Assembly (NCBI RefSeq): GCF_905475345.1 | Contig: NC_066587.1 | Span: 12,503,558 to 12,567,557 of the forward strand | Direction of reading: 5' to 3' | Source: Vespula vulgaris | Taxonomy: Eukaryota > Arthropoda > Insecta > Hymenoptera > Vespidae | DNA length: 64,000 nucleotides | Shown here: positions 23,742 through 35,484 of the stretch, piece by piece | Layout of the letters: every line of letters starts with the position of its first letter | Position numbering within the stretch: the first letter of the stretch is position 1 | Notes under the pieces: generated by a model | Told to the model about the DNA's origin: nothing | The model's database searches: none | The model's input: the letters and a program-made list of their open reading frames with translations, nothing else | Program-made: the position numbers and the translations under genes

Positions 23742-26700
23742 ACGTAACTGTCACTTCTTCGAATCATAATCGCAAAATAATTGTTCTATTTCGATAAATC
23801 AATTATACAGCGTTTTATAAAATGTTCATACACTAATGTCATCATCGACTGTTCGATTTATTCTTTTATTTTAAAATCGTGGTATATAAACGAATTCGTT
23901 CGCTCGGCAGCTTTCAACTTTTAATGACATTAAACTCTGGAATATGTCGCATCTGTTAGGTTGGACTTATTACCGAACACAAACCTCGGTAGGCTCGTCT
24001 TTCATGTTAAATTCAACGTATGAATGTGTATCATCAAGACCATTCATTTCGAAAAATATGACGGAAGCATTAAATACCCACGTTATGCGGTAAACGCAAG
24101 ACGCAAACTCTTGAATACAATGACTCGGCTCGTACTTCTCCGATCCTCTTCATTCTTCTCATCCTCCTCCTCGTCCTCCAGCCGCAAGGATTCTCACGCA
24201 GGAAATACGCTAGTCCCATTATTCGACGATCATTTCCTCCGTTATTAATGCCACCGCTACGGAAACCGCTGTTGTTTATTCATACCTTGCTATCGTATTA
24301 CAAACGTTGTACGCTTTTCTCCACATTTTTCTCAAACGTAGACGTATCAAATCGTACCGAAACGACGTATTCATAACAAACCATGAGATAATTAATTTTA
24401 TTAATTAAGTTATATCGAGACAAGTAACCCTCAACAACTATATAGTTTATTTACCGAAAATGCTAATATAATCATTGTTCTATGCTTTTCCATTTATTAT
24501 TTTATTCTCTCGTTTCATTAATGGATTTTATATCACTGTCGTACATATATTTCACAACTGCTAACTATTTCACAATGAAGATACGTACATTTAGTATTAT
24601 TCAAACGTTAATTAAAAAGTATGGAACAAGACGGGAAAAGATATATTTCGCTTTATAGGTTCGAACGGGAATAAAGATAGAATAGATTTGAAGAATATTC
24701 CGTAAGGTAGTAATATCGTTGAATCGAAATCAATATCATGAACGTGTCGACTCCTTTGCGACAAAAGAAGTCGAAGGTCAGCGCATTGTCGAACACGCCA
24801 TAAATCTGGAAGAGTTGAGATACGCTTGGTAAAGGATAGAAAAAAAAGAGATAAAATAGAGAGACTGAAAGGAATAGAGAGAGAGAGAGAGAAGAAGAAC
24901 ACTCTTTGGACGAGTTACGAGCAGATTATAATATTCCTAGATGGTTCAGAAAAGGCTATCGAGGTACGATGAGAGGATCCAAGGGTCAATGTTGATGCTC
25001 CATCGTTTGGAGAGCTTAGAACTCGATGGTGGCACATCTACATAGAATAACTCGTTTTAGCATGCGAGTAGAAGGTAATACCCGAGGCTTTATGAGGGTC
25101 AAATATTTTCTAATTAAGTCGATGTCACGAGCATAAAACATAATGGCGTCACGACATAATGTACGAAGTTCTTAACAACTTTCGACGTGTATCTATGCAC
25201 TTGCAAGAATTCGTCTCAACTAAATCATCTGACTATAAGTTTAAACTGCACTTGAAAAAAGAAAAAAGATATGAAAAATGAAGCGAAAGAGGAAAGGAAA
25301 AAACGTCGATATCGTTTTATTATGACTTTTTTGAGAGAACAGTCAACGACCAATTAAGATGTGCAGTATCGCAGGCATTTGCAAATTTTATATCCACATT
25401 TGCAAAACAGAATTACGCGGAAGCCGGATAACAGTATACGATAACGTGCCGATTTTCGTATCGTTTAAATCATTAATGCACGATGGAAATATGATGATGG
25501 CGAGAGCGCTTGGACAGTAAAACGACTCGTTAGTTAGGTAAATCGGATTAGTAAATTACGAAGAGTGTAAAACTGTTGAAAGCAACGATCGACCTATGCT
25601 GGCACCGTGGCGAGCATAGTTTCACCAAATACTTTATTTATCCACGTTATTTTTCATTCCGTTGGTTTTACTAGAAAGTAACTTTGTTTAAGAGATCTCT
25701 ACAGAATCGCTTTACCATTCGATTTTTTTATCTTTTTTTTTTTTGCATTTATTAAAACAAGTCCCCGGCACGGCTATCCTTTGATGTCATAAAAATACTC
25801 GAAACGTTTAACTTGCTTTTTCGCTTGTTCGAAACAGAAAGAGTTTCATCGAAGTAAATTAATGTAACGTTATACGCTCGACATTTCCAAAGCAGAACAT
25901 TTTACAATCAATAAATATAATACGATTACGTCCAACGACAATTTAAAACGTATCGCGCTTTCCCATGACATTCCGAACGATTATTTCGATTATTATTTTA
26001 TTATTAACTCATAAATCAACCTCAATAAGTTTGTTTATTTATCAAATCCCCATTTTGCTTATTCATACCTATATAAATACATACATATGTAATATATATG
26101 TACACACACATACGAATACAATACAAAGTTGTGACAATATTACACGAAAAACGAATACCTTTACAGCAGGTCATTGCACGAGTCACAAGCCTAATCCTCA
26201 AAATCCATGACAAAGGCTTCCTATTTCCCGGAGTATACATATACACACTTCCCAGAGGCTGCAGTCGCACAACGGATAGCAACATCAAGGAGAAATGCAA
26301 ACATAACGAGATGGGCGCAGGTGAGAGAATGCAAAAGTCCGTAAATCCAATATCCATAAAGAGCACGCACTCTTCTAATCGTATTAAGAGTCGACGGAAA
26401 TGGTGAAAGGACTCTTTTCATAGCCATTATATTCGCATCTTTTAAACCGCAACGGCTGAATATTTCGAATATTCAGAAGAAATGTTACACCGGAAAAGCA
26501 CCAACGAAAATCGTTTTATTCTCAGGACGAAAGGCCTCTCGCTATAATCGTTTAAATTTTCATCGAATTTCGCTAAATTTCTTTCTTTATAGACCACACG
26601 CCTACGCATTTAGAGAAACGAAAAGAGTAAGTGAGAGTGAATGGAAGAGAGAAGGAAACAGAGAAAGAGAGAGAAAGAGAAACACAATGGAACACTCTTA

Positions 26701-28457
26701 AACGTTCGCCTTTCATCTACAGATTTCGACCATTAGGGTCATCCATGGATTAATCCTGGGACGACGAATCCGTCGACCCTCTTTACCGACCTTTAAGTCC
26801 TCATAACTAACGACGCTGTCCTTCTCCGGCTAGTAGTAATACCCTTTTCCGCATCGGTTTTTTGAGTACTCCCTTGTAAAACTCTGATGGGACCGTTTAA
26901 GGACGACATTGTTCGCAAGCTGAAAAATGCGACGGCTCTCTTTGCCTATAAGAGAAACGAGCGACAACTATTCTTTCTTTCTATCTCTTCCTTTTTTTCT
27001 TTGCCCCCACGATGTCCCATATCTTTCCCTTTCACCTTCATCATCCAATCTCGCGACCTTTCTTCCTATCTCTCGCTTCATACTCTTCCCGTTAATCGTT
27101 ATTTTCACTTTACTCCTCCATCTGCTCATTGTACGAACAAACGAAGTAACTCGGCCCGTGCGCCATCCCTTTCTTAGCCCTTCTCGTCGAAGATCCAAGC
27201 GTTTCTGCGAATTTTCTTTCGACCCTAACGGGATAAAATACAACGGAAGAATTAATTTTCTCTTTAGAAGCTTTGAATTTAATGAATCTTAGAGAATAAA
27301 TAAAGGGTTGTTTAGTCGGGACAAAAGTGATTTTTTTTTTTAAGTTTAAAACTACAGGATTGATGGATTAAATAAAAAATGTATATATGATCGTAAGCAG
27401 TTGACAAGAACCGTTCGTAGAACAATTTTAACGTCGATCATCAACCTTCCTGTCATTTACGACTTTGCATATGGACCTCATTTCGTAGAGTGTTCCCAAA
27501 GGACACTCTGCCAATGCTGATAATATCGATCTCGCGATCGTGCTCGGAAACTGGTAACGGGGGAGCGATCTGTTGCAATATTAATTTCAATGCGTGGTTA
27601 AACGATAGATCGTTGTGATGTAGCCAACTCGTGTAGGATTAAACTTTTGGAGCTGGCTCCATAAAATAGTCAATTAAAAGCGATGCATTCCGACGAATTT
27701 TTCTCAAAAGGCTTAACAACGAACAATATGCACTTCTATAATAAATTGTATATGATATGAATACATAAATACATACACACATGTATATGTATATACATAT
27801 ATGTAGACTCATATATATAGACTCATATATATATATATATATATTTGACCGTTCGTACGTAAAACACTCAAACTCTATTTGAAATCCATTGGAGATGAAA
27901 AAGGGAAAATAAAAAAAATTCCAATTTCCATGAAAGCGATTTTACTCGAACGAGAACGTACAAAAGAGAGTAAAGGAGAGCCCTTTGGACCGAAAGCTTT
28001 GGCGTTCCACCTTAATTTCCAGCATCCACGTAGAAAGCTGTAACAGTAAAGGGTATGCATTAACCCTCTTGGAGAAAAAGGCTCGCGCGAAAGGCGTCAT
28101 GTAGACAGATTCGCCTATAAAGCGAGCGGCAAAGCGATTTCCCTGGCTGAGAAAATTTATTTATCGCGGGCGCTAGATCGAATGTTAAACAGTATTTCGT
28201 TTCGTCGGGACGCGAACAAGAGCAACGTCGGCTGTAGTAAAAGGGTGAGCTGGAGGTAGTTTCGAAGTGGGGTTACGAAATTCGCGCGACTGAGATTCCT
28301 TTTCCCCCTAAACGGTCGTAAAAGGCAAATGGCCTACGACGGGCTGCAACAACGACACTAATACCAAAGAGGAACGCGTTTCGCGAAATAACGTGGTGGT
28401 TCAGAGTAGTGGAAAGGCTGCTGCTAGCAAGGGTCTCGAGAGAAGGAAAGATAGAAT
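23741..28457. other. Long non-coding spacer
   Basis: AT-rich through 26160. 26170-26319 has an acceptor-like start and a CAG|GTGAGA donor-like end (see rejected items). 27769-27845 is a CA/TA/TG dinucleotide mosaic that includes a duplicated AGACTCATATATATA unit. 27480-27700 and 28080-28330 are GC-richer and stop-poor but without recognisable motifs. Confidence 0.45.
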
Positions 28458-28462
28458 AGAGA

Positions 28463-28518
<56 letters not shown>

Positions 28519-28552
28519 TAAAGATAGATAGATAGAGAGAGAGAAAGAGAGG
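28458..28552. repeat. (GA)n with (GATA) interruption
   Basis: About 44 bp of nearly pure GA, a short GATAGATAGATA segment, then GA again. Confidence 0.97.
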
Positions 28553-28729
28553 GTGGTTACGAGCAACGCGCCGACTGTCATCGCCTACCTTTCCTTTCGC
28601 GGAAAATGGAACGCGCTAGGCAATATGGAAAATAGTGCTGTAGAAATGGAGGTGATTCGATACAGAAAGCTTCGTACGTAGATATCGAGAAAATCAAAAA
28701 ATAAAAAAAGTGAATGGAACAGAAACAGA

Positions 28730-28751
28730 AAGAGAAAGAGAGAGAGAGAGA
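28730..28751. repeat. (GA)n microsatellite
   Basis: About 22 bp with AAA interruption. Confidence 0.9.
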
Positions 28752-29228
28752 AAATAGAGGAAAGGTGGGAATATTTTTAGGTGCTTGTCGAAAGTCGTAC
28801 GACTCCGGCAACAAGGATATTCAATGGTCGGAAAGAATAAAGAAAAGGAACTAAGAGAAAGAAGAGAAAAGCATGAGAGGTCAAGAGTCTTTCTCGATCG
28901 TTGCAAAGTCAAACGACAGTGTCATACGATTCGTTGGTCACGCTTCTATGCGCTTCTTTCGACTTTCCTTTCCCTTTTAGATTATCTCTATTTCGCTCTT
29001 TCTCTCTATTTCTATCTTTCCATTTCGATCACCATCTCTCTTCTGTCTTTCCACGCTCTCGTTTATACTTTATACACCGGGTATCCAAGCCTTTAAATTC
29101 TAGAATAGTATCGAGCGCTTTCCGATCTTTTAAACTATACCTCTCTCTTCTTATCTAGATATATTCTATAGGTATACGTTCGTACTATGCCGTATCGAGT
29201 AGAAATATTGCAAGACTTCTTTTTTTTA

Positions 29229-29259
29229 TTTCTTCTTCTTCTTCTTCTTCTTCGTCTTC
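29229..29259. repeat. (TTC)n trinucleotide microsatellite
   Basis: About eight TTC units followed by a G interruption and another CTTC. Confidence 0.93.
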
Positions 29260-29321
29260 TCTCTTTCTCAGCATCTCTTCGCTTCCGTACTCTTAAGCTT
29301 GTTTCCGTACGAAGTTCCTAC

Positions 29322-29324
<3 letters not shown>

Positions 29325-29353
<29 letters not shown>
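29325..29353. repeat. (CT)n microsatellite
   Basis: About 29 bp, pure. Confidence 0.96.
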
Positions 29354-29356
<3 letters not shown>

Positions 29357-30357
29357 CTTCTTTCCTCTTTTGCTCTTCAGAACGAGCGTATTTCCTCGAA
29401 GCATCTTTACTCTTTCGCTCGAAAGACCTCAAAGCGGCATTGTAGTCGACTCTTTGCACCGGCTGACACTAACATCGAGCGTGCTGCGGTTGCTCCTCGA
29501 ATCGCTGATAATACTACTGCCGCGAGCGAGAAGGACCACTGCAATTCGAGATTTCGTTGCCAACTTAATGGTCGATATTACTTCTTCAAGATATCATTTC
29601 GAGAAGCTCGATTTCACGTCGATATCATTCGAGAGATATCACATTGTCCCGTATCTTCCGTTTCTATCGTACTGACAAAGTTATCGTCAGCTGAGTATGA
29701 ACTAAACATTATTTCTCACGGATTAATATAATTAAATTATACATTTCGCAAAACTTTTTATCGCTTTGATAGCTTCTGATCTATCTTATCGCACGATATC
29801 GTACTCGTTCTCTAAGATACAAAGAGAGATTATTACAAAGATAGAAATAAACAAGTAGAAATATTAAACGAAATGTCTTATCTATAAGGAGTAAGCATAA
29901 TATTTAAGATCTTGAAGGACTCGCTACGAAAAGATTCATAAGACGAGAGGAAACGTAAACGTACACGCGTCGCCGAGTGAACGCCAGAAAATATGATGGG
30001 ACTTTTGAAAGAAATCAGACGCGAAAAATCCGACCGGGATATAAATCCTTCGCCGTGAATATTTCATAGAACGCATTATCCCTGCGGTTTCTTATTCCCG
30101 GCGTCTAGCGATGTCTTTGAATTTTGTAGATCCTCTGTTTCTTCGCGCGTGTCTCTCCCTTCCTTTCCATCTTTATCTCTCTTTCTTTCTATCCTTCTTA
30201 AACAATTTCCCTCCTAGTATAATGACAAAGCAAAGTTTTGACGCGACGATATAAGCGGCAAATAAACGAACGAAGACAAATTACACGTCTCATCGTTGTT
30301 CCTGAACGCACGGACATTTAGTTAGGGAGTAAAAAGAACGGTAAAACGCAGAAAGAA

Positions 30358-30360
<3 letters not shown>
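29354..30360. other. Non-coding spacer
   Basis: 29440-29675 is the repeat-free tail of a 162-codon plus-strand frame, ending Tyr-TGA. It contains three GATATC palindromes within about 50 bp (29599-29645). No domain is recognised. 29690-29900 is AT-rich. Confidence 0.4.

Positions 30361-30399
<39 letters not shown>
30361..30399. repeat. (AG)n microsatellite
   Basis: About 39 bp, nearly pure. Confidence 0.97.
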
Positions 30400-30402
<3 letters not shown>

Positions 30403-30429
30403 TGGTTAACGAGTACTTTGCAAACCGAC

Positions 30430-30580
30430 CGCTTAGCTTACGTTATGGAGGCGCAAATTAGGGATCCAGCTCGTTGCCAGAGAGACAAAATTAAAGTCAC
30501 GAAACTTTTTAATTTCGTAATATGCAAATTAGCCCTTCCGGTCAAGGTAATTAATTCCGGTCGCGCATTACGTACGTTAC
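30430..30580. promoter_or_regulatory. Possible enhancer-like motif cluster
   Basis: Within 150 bp there is a canonical POU octamer ATGCAAAT (30522-30529), a homeodomain core TAATTA (30548-30553) overlapping a nuclear-receptor-like TCAAGGTAA (30542-30550), and further AATTA-type cores. Such clusters are typical of conserved developmental enhancers in insects, but these are short motifs in AT-rich DNA and conservation cannot be seen here. Confidence 0.25.
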
Positions 30581-30659
30581 TTCTTTTGTCTCCTGGCCCT
30601 TTCCTCTCTTCAAACAGAGAGAAAGCAAGATGGAAAGACTGAGAGAAAGAGAATTATAC

Positions 30660-30693
30660 TTTTTTTTTCTTTTTTTTTTTTTTTTTTTCTTTT
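30660..30693. repeat. Poly-T tract
   Basis: About 34 bp, all T except two C interruptions. Confidence 0.95.
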
Positions 30694-30909
30694 AAAGAAC
30701 ATAAGCTCAATATAGATAAAAGAAGTAGCAAAAAATAAGAAGGAAAATCAGAATAATTACATGTAGAATAATTACTATTACATAAATTCCATATAACTAA
30801 AAGAAAGTAAAAAGATAAGTGAAAGAGTGAGAGAAGATAAACGTTATACTAGAAACTATAAAAAGCTATACGTACCTTTTTAGTGTTGTTATACGCTTGT
30901 TTGTGTAAG

Positions 30910-30971
<62 letters not shown>
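30910..30971. repeat. Compound (CT)n-(TA)n microsatellite
   Basis: About 25 bp of CT passes directly into about 36 bp of TA. Confidence 0.97.
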
Positions 30972-30972
<1 letters not shown>

Positions 30973-31344
30973 TCCTTTTTCTACTTCTTTTTCTCGGACG
31001 TTCATGGAGGTCGCAAATTTCATTTATCTTTTCGCGAAAGCTGCCTGTTGATGAAACTTTTACCGGAATTGGCTATTGCTATACTAGCATGAATAAAAAT
31101 CCTCCGTACGACAATGTACTCATATTGCTTCTTGCATTTGTTTATTGCGAAGGAACTTCTTCAAATATTAACTAATATACATATCTGTAATATCGCTATT
31201 ATTTCCTTTTCATGTCTACAAAAAGAGAGGAAGGGAGAACGTTCGATTTATTTTCTCTCCCATTTTGTATATTCTACGAATGTAAATAGTGATTCGAAAA
31301 TAAAATGAATATTCCTAGTTCCCGATAGAGCTGTAGAATTCCAG

Positions 31345-31347
<3 letters not shown>

Positions 31348-31391
<44 letters not shown>
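31348..31391. repeat. (TA)n microsatellite
   Basis: About 44 bp, pure. Confidence 0.97.
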
Positions 31392-31394
<3 letters not shown>

Positions 31395-32541
31395 GTACAT
31401 ATATAATGTATATATATGACTATGCGGACGTCTCGTTTCGCTAGAAACGCGATGTCGTTTCTACCTAAAAACATGTGCATCCATTTTGAAAAAGAGAAAC
31501 GCTTAAATCCGATGCGAGTACGCTATTCTGACTGAAATAATAACGATGCTTTTAGAGATGACCGCGTAAAGCCAAGGCGATAGTGTTGCCCATAATGTAC
31601 GAGAAAGTATTCTAGGAGTATTCTCGAGATAAAGAAGAAGTAAGGAAGATTTCTCGCCCATCTCGATGCCGTTCCCTTCAAACATCTACGTCATGTAAGA
31701 AACATCGAATGGGATTATCGTGCAACGTAAAAACGTTCTTATCGAAGAGGTAAAAATGTATTTGGCAGACGTTCGACGAGTTTGTACTAAACCGTTACAG
31801 AATGACCAGAATTTTCCGACGCTTTTTCCTCTTTTTCCTGTTTTGTTTTTTCCTTTTTTTCGACTCCACAACGGTGAAACGTATTTTTTGACGTACGGAA
31901 GAAGATTTACGAGCTCCGTTTCGAATGATTTTGAGAACTCTCGCACATCACTCGTACGTACAATAAGTCTTAATAATATAAATTTGTCGAAAACCATAGT
32001 GACGGTTGTCAACGTTGACGTTGTATGATTTATCATCATCAAACACAATGAATATGGGTATATATGTGTGCGCACTTACGACGTACAAATCAAATGAAAA
32101 ATATCACGAAATTCGAAGGAAAGGGCTCAAAAGATCTGTAAAAACAGAAAAAAAGAAGAATGATTCATTCCAAAGATTGATTTATTGCTCCGCCTCTAAT
32201 TCGCGTGCGATCCGCAAAACTATTATAATACTTCTTCACGATCGATCTATCAGCTACTTTTTTACGAACTTTCCTACGATCAAATATTTTAATTTCTTCG
32301 TTATACGGTCCATCTCCCACCACTCGTACCTCCTACTTTTTCACGTTGAGATCGTAGACGGTTATAAAAACAGAGGTAAAGTCGACTCTGCAAAAACTCT
32401 CATCCAATTACGCGATTGCTCGCTCGCCTATCGCAGACATTCTGCATGCCTACGAAAAAACAAAGTACATACCTAACTACATACACACATAACCACACGC
32501 GCGCATACACACAGAGACGTCAACAGTGGCAGCAAGCCTCT
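31392..32541. other. Stop-poor, repeat-free segment of uncertain status
   Basis: 31686-32075 is open for 129 codons on the minus strand while 31720-32028 is open for 102 codons on the plus strand. 32006-32476 is open for 156 codons on the plus strand (first ATG 32048) with no simple repeats. No domain is recognised. The overlap of open frames on both strands argues for low stop density by chance rather than a gene. Confidence 0.3.
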
Positions 32542-32623
32542 ATGTCGAACGATCGAAAAAGCGGAAGTCGACTTTTTGGTATATCGAGCACTCCAAACTC
32601 CTCCTCGAACGGTTATTCCCTCC
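32542..32623 (+). CDS. Candidate first coding exon, serine/asparagine-rich N-terminus
   Basis: From ATG at 32542 the frame reads a low-complexity but typical eukaryotic N-terminus (begins MSNDRKSGSRLFGISS, then Thr-Pro-Asn and a Ser/Asn run) for 27 codons plus one base. It reaches a perfect intronic donor string GTGAGT at 32624. If the intron is not used the frame stops two codons later (CGT GAG TAA), which fits an exon boundary better than a 29-aa protein. The exonic side of the donor (TCC) is weak. The upstream 60 bp (CA-rich) could be 5' UTR. The downstream exon is not identified and the protein is not recognised. Confidence 0.25.
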
Positions 32624-32837
32624 GTGAGTAAACCTTCAAATTCCCTTCGCCACCCTTCCGAACTCAACCCCAACCATCTCTCGAGAGTGAGTCCCGCGGG
32701 GTGAAAGACCGATCGGTAGAGAGACGGGTCGCATTAGTTTCAACCGCGTCAGCTCGAGCTGTTTCAACAACGTTACATATGAAGTGCGTAGATAACGCGA
32801 CTGGAAAGTGAAAGAGAGAACAGAGAGAAAGGGAGAC

Positions 32838-32838
<1 letters not shown>

Positions 32839-32884
<46 letters not shown>
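32839..32884. repeat. (GA)n microsatellite
   Basis: About 44 bp, nearly pure. Confidence 0.97.
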
Positions 32885-32887
<3 letters not shown>

Positions 32888-33030
32888 CAAGGTGAGAGGA
32901 AAGGGCAAAGGCTCTTTCGTGGCAGGGTTCGAACACCGGGACAAGAACAAGCTAAACGGGAAAAAGCAAGAGAAAAAGAGACATAGGCAGAGATAAAGAG
33001 AGATAGTAAAATGTGAATTTTGAACGCGTT

Positions 33031-33058
33031 AGAAAGAGAGAGAGAGGGAGAGAGAGAA
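33031..33058. repeat. (GA)n microsatellite
   Basis: About 28 bp with one GGG interruption. Confidence 0.92.
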
Positions 33059-33145
33059 ATTGGTTCGTGGCAACACCTTGCACTGATGCCTCGATACATC
33101 ATAAATTATTATATTCATATTATATCGCGTCATGCGACTCTTCTG

Positions 33146-33195
33146 CTCTCTCTCTCTCTCTCTCTCTTTCTCTTTTCTCTCTGTCTCTCTCTTTC
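33146..33195. repeat. CT-rich microsatellite
   Basis: About 25 bp of pure CT, then CTTT/CTGT variants. Confidence 0.95.
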
Positions 33196-33469
33196 TTTTC
33201 ATTCCTACGACCACGCAGCATCCCTTTCATACCTATAGTACAATGCGGCTCTCCGCATCAACGCCGCCACCATCCGATACGATTCCATCTCCAGGGATGA
33301 GGAGGACCAGGAGAGTGTACCTTCACTCTCGGCTTTGTTTCGAGAGAGAAAGAGAAAGAGAGACGGAGAATAGCACCGTTCTGTTTCAACCGGACGATTT
33401 ATTGCCAGTGGCTCTCGCAGTAGCTGGAACTGATCGCGGTTACGTGACGGTCTGCAGCCATTACATCCC

Positions 33470-33470
33470 T

Positions 33471-33502
<32 letters not shown>

Positions 33503-33530
33503 TCTCTATTTCTATCTTTCTCTCTCTTTC
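33470..33530. repeat. CT-rich microsatellite
   Basis: About 28 bp of pure CT, then degenerate CT. Confidence 0.95.
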
Positions 33531-34430
33531 GCTCAGTGCGAATGTACGTTGTCCCCGAACCTTTCGCCGACCCTTTTCTAGACGTTCCTAAAGTCACTGA
33601 TATCGTGGAGTTTTAAATAATGATGATGGCCGTACCGTTTGGTTTACTCAACCTGACATGGATTTACATACGTTGCTTGTAAATTGTAATCAATTTGTAC
33701 GAACACCCTTATGATGGATTAACGTTTTCGATTCCTTTTCTCTCTTAAATAAGAAAAACGAGCAATGATTACATTCATGTCGCGATGAAATCAATTTTAC
33801 GATCCGTTAAATCATGATACAGCGTTCATGAAGTTCGTATTTGAAGAAAAAGAATAGAAATGATTAAACAATTATTGGATTCTCAAACAAATTCCGAGTT
33901 CGCTTAATTTCGTTAATTGCTGATCGCTAAAATAAAGAGTTCTTGACGTTTTAATAACTTGAAAAAATACGTGCATCAAATCAATATCACCGATTAAACT
34001 TAATTCCTTTAATTAAGATATACGCATTTTCGAATAGCATTCGGTTAAATTGAAGACAAGAAACCCAGAAAATTACGACAATAACGGTTGGCATTCAAGC
34101 GATGTTGTAAGTAATAAACGAAGTGCTTAACAAGGAAACGTATTTTACGTCTATTCAAACAATTACGAACTCTACGATACGATGGAGTTTTCGTTTTTGG
34201 AATTTAAGAGAATAATGCCCGTCGAACGATAACGAATAGAGATTCTCTTCGTTCTCTGAGCCTCGAAGGCGTCTTCAAGTAGTCTCAGCTATGCCAGCTC
34301 TCTCTAGCAATTCCGCAAAATTTACGGACGATCGATCAACGTCCCGCTAGGTGGAAAAGTGTTCGCGTGCCAGACAAGTCTCTTCGTGACGAAGTTAATA
34401 GCGATGAGTTCGGAAAGAGAGTGCGAGAGA
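33531..34430. other. AT-rich non-coding spacer
   Basis: No gene, repeat array or splice pair of note. Confidence 0.5.
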
Positions 34431-34466
34431 GAAAGAAAGAGAGAGAGAGAGAAGAGAGAGAAGAAA
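34431..34466. repeat. Imperfect (GA)n microsatellite
   Basis: About 36 bp of GA with GAAA units. Confidence 0.93.
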
Positions 34467-35142
34467 GATTGGCTAAAGAAAAGAAAGAGTAGAGGAGAAC
34501 CAGAGCGAAGAAATTGCCGAAAAACAAGCAATTCGTCCAATGACCTAGCCGGTCACCTTCCCCCACCTTAGCTCATTCTGGAAAACGCGAAAACATTCAT
34601 TAACGTCTTCTACAAGTATTGTATTTACCAGAGTGGAAACAACGTTCAGCTTTTCTCTTGCAGCCCACCCCTCTCTCTTTCTCTAGCCCTTCGGTTCGAA
34701 ACGCTTCTATACACACTTGAGCGTCTGTAAAACGAACCTTTAAACGCTTGGAGGTCACTAACATCTATGTTATATTTGAATTACGTAACCCTCGGTTCTC
34801 TTGCCTTTCGACGTAGCTACAAAAATATTTCGTATATTTCTCCGACTTCGGTTCGACTATTTACTCGTTTAACGAAGTAAATTTAACTCTTGACACGACA
34901 CTCGAATCGAATGGCTTTTCGAATAGTTATCCTTTTCTTTTTCTTTTTTTTGTTATTTCCTTCGATCATCGATGAGGATTGGAAATTTTTCATTTCCGTT
35001 TCTATTTTAAATTTCCCGTCGTACTTGTCTTACGTGATCGTCATCTACAAGAAAGATTATTAACGGATCATCCTTTGAGATTACTTACAGAAAATTTCAT
35101 TTTCGTCGATATACGAATTTTCGAGTTTAGAATTTCTTTTCT
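34467..35142. other. Non-coding spacer
   Basis: Nothing recognisable; composition shifts to T/C-rich near the CT array at its right edge. Confidence 0.5.

Positions 35143-35195
<53 letters not shown>
35143..35195. repeat. (CT)n microsatellite, long
   Basis: About 50 bp, pure, followed by TATC/TTTATC variants to about 35250. Confidence 0.97.
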
Positions 35196-35199
<4 letters not shown>

Positions 35200-35444
35200 A
35201 TCTATTTATTTATCTATATTTATCTCTATCTTTATCTCTATTTCCTCTTTCTCTATTTGACTCGCTCTAACCACGATTTTCATTCAGAAATGCGAGCATA
35301 TCAGGTTTCCTATAACGTAAAGAGAAATTGCACCTCGCTCCGAGCGCGTATCTTTGATGTTCATCAAGTATACATATTATAGTAAATTTATGTAAATACA
35401 GCTAAACACAGCAGAGTTCTCGGTATGTTCTTGGCATTCCCTTT

Positions 35445-35447
<3 letters not shown>

Positions 35448-35480
<33 letters not shown>
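35448..35480. repeat. (CT)n microsatellite
   Basis: About 30 bp, nearly pure. Confidence 0.96.

Positions 35481-35484
<4 letters not shown>

Noticed and set aside
26170..26319. Possible exon between TTACAGCAG and CAG|GTGAGA, with a late ATG (ATG GGC GCA G)
   Set aside because: The donor is good but the acceptor lacks a pyrimidine tract and the coding part is only three codons.
28273..28581. 102-codon minus-strand Ser/Leu-rich frame
   Set aside because: Complement of the GA array at 28458-28552.
29435..29460. GCATTGTAGTCG string resembling miR-33
   Set aside because: The first seed base does not match and no complementary arm forms a hairpin nearby.
32920..32940. GGTTCGAACAC, similar to a tRNA B-box
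   Set aside because: It fails the last B-box positions and no acceptor stem or A-box fits; no tRNA was found elsewhere either.
33132..33581. 149-codon plus-strand frame
   Set aside because: Three CT/GA tracts account for most of it; the central repeat-free part shows no domain.
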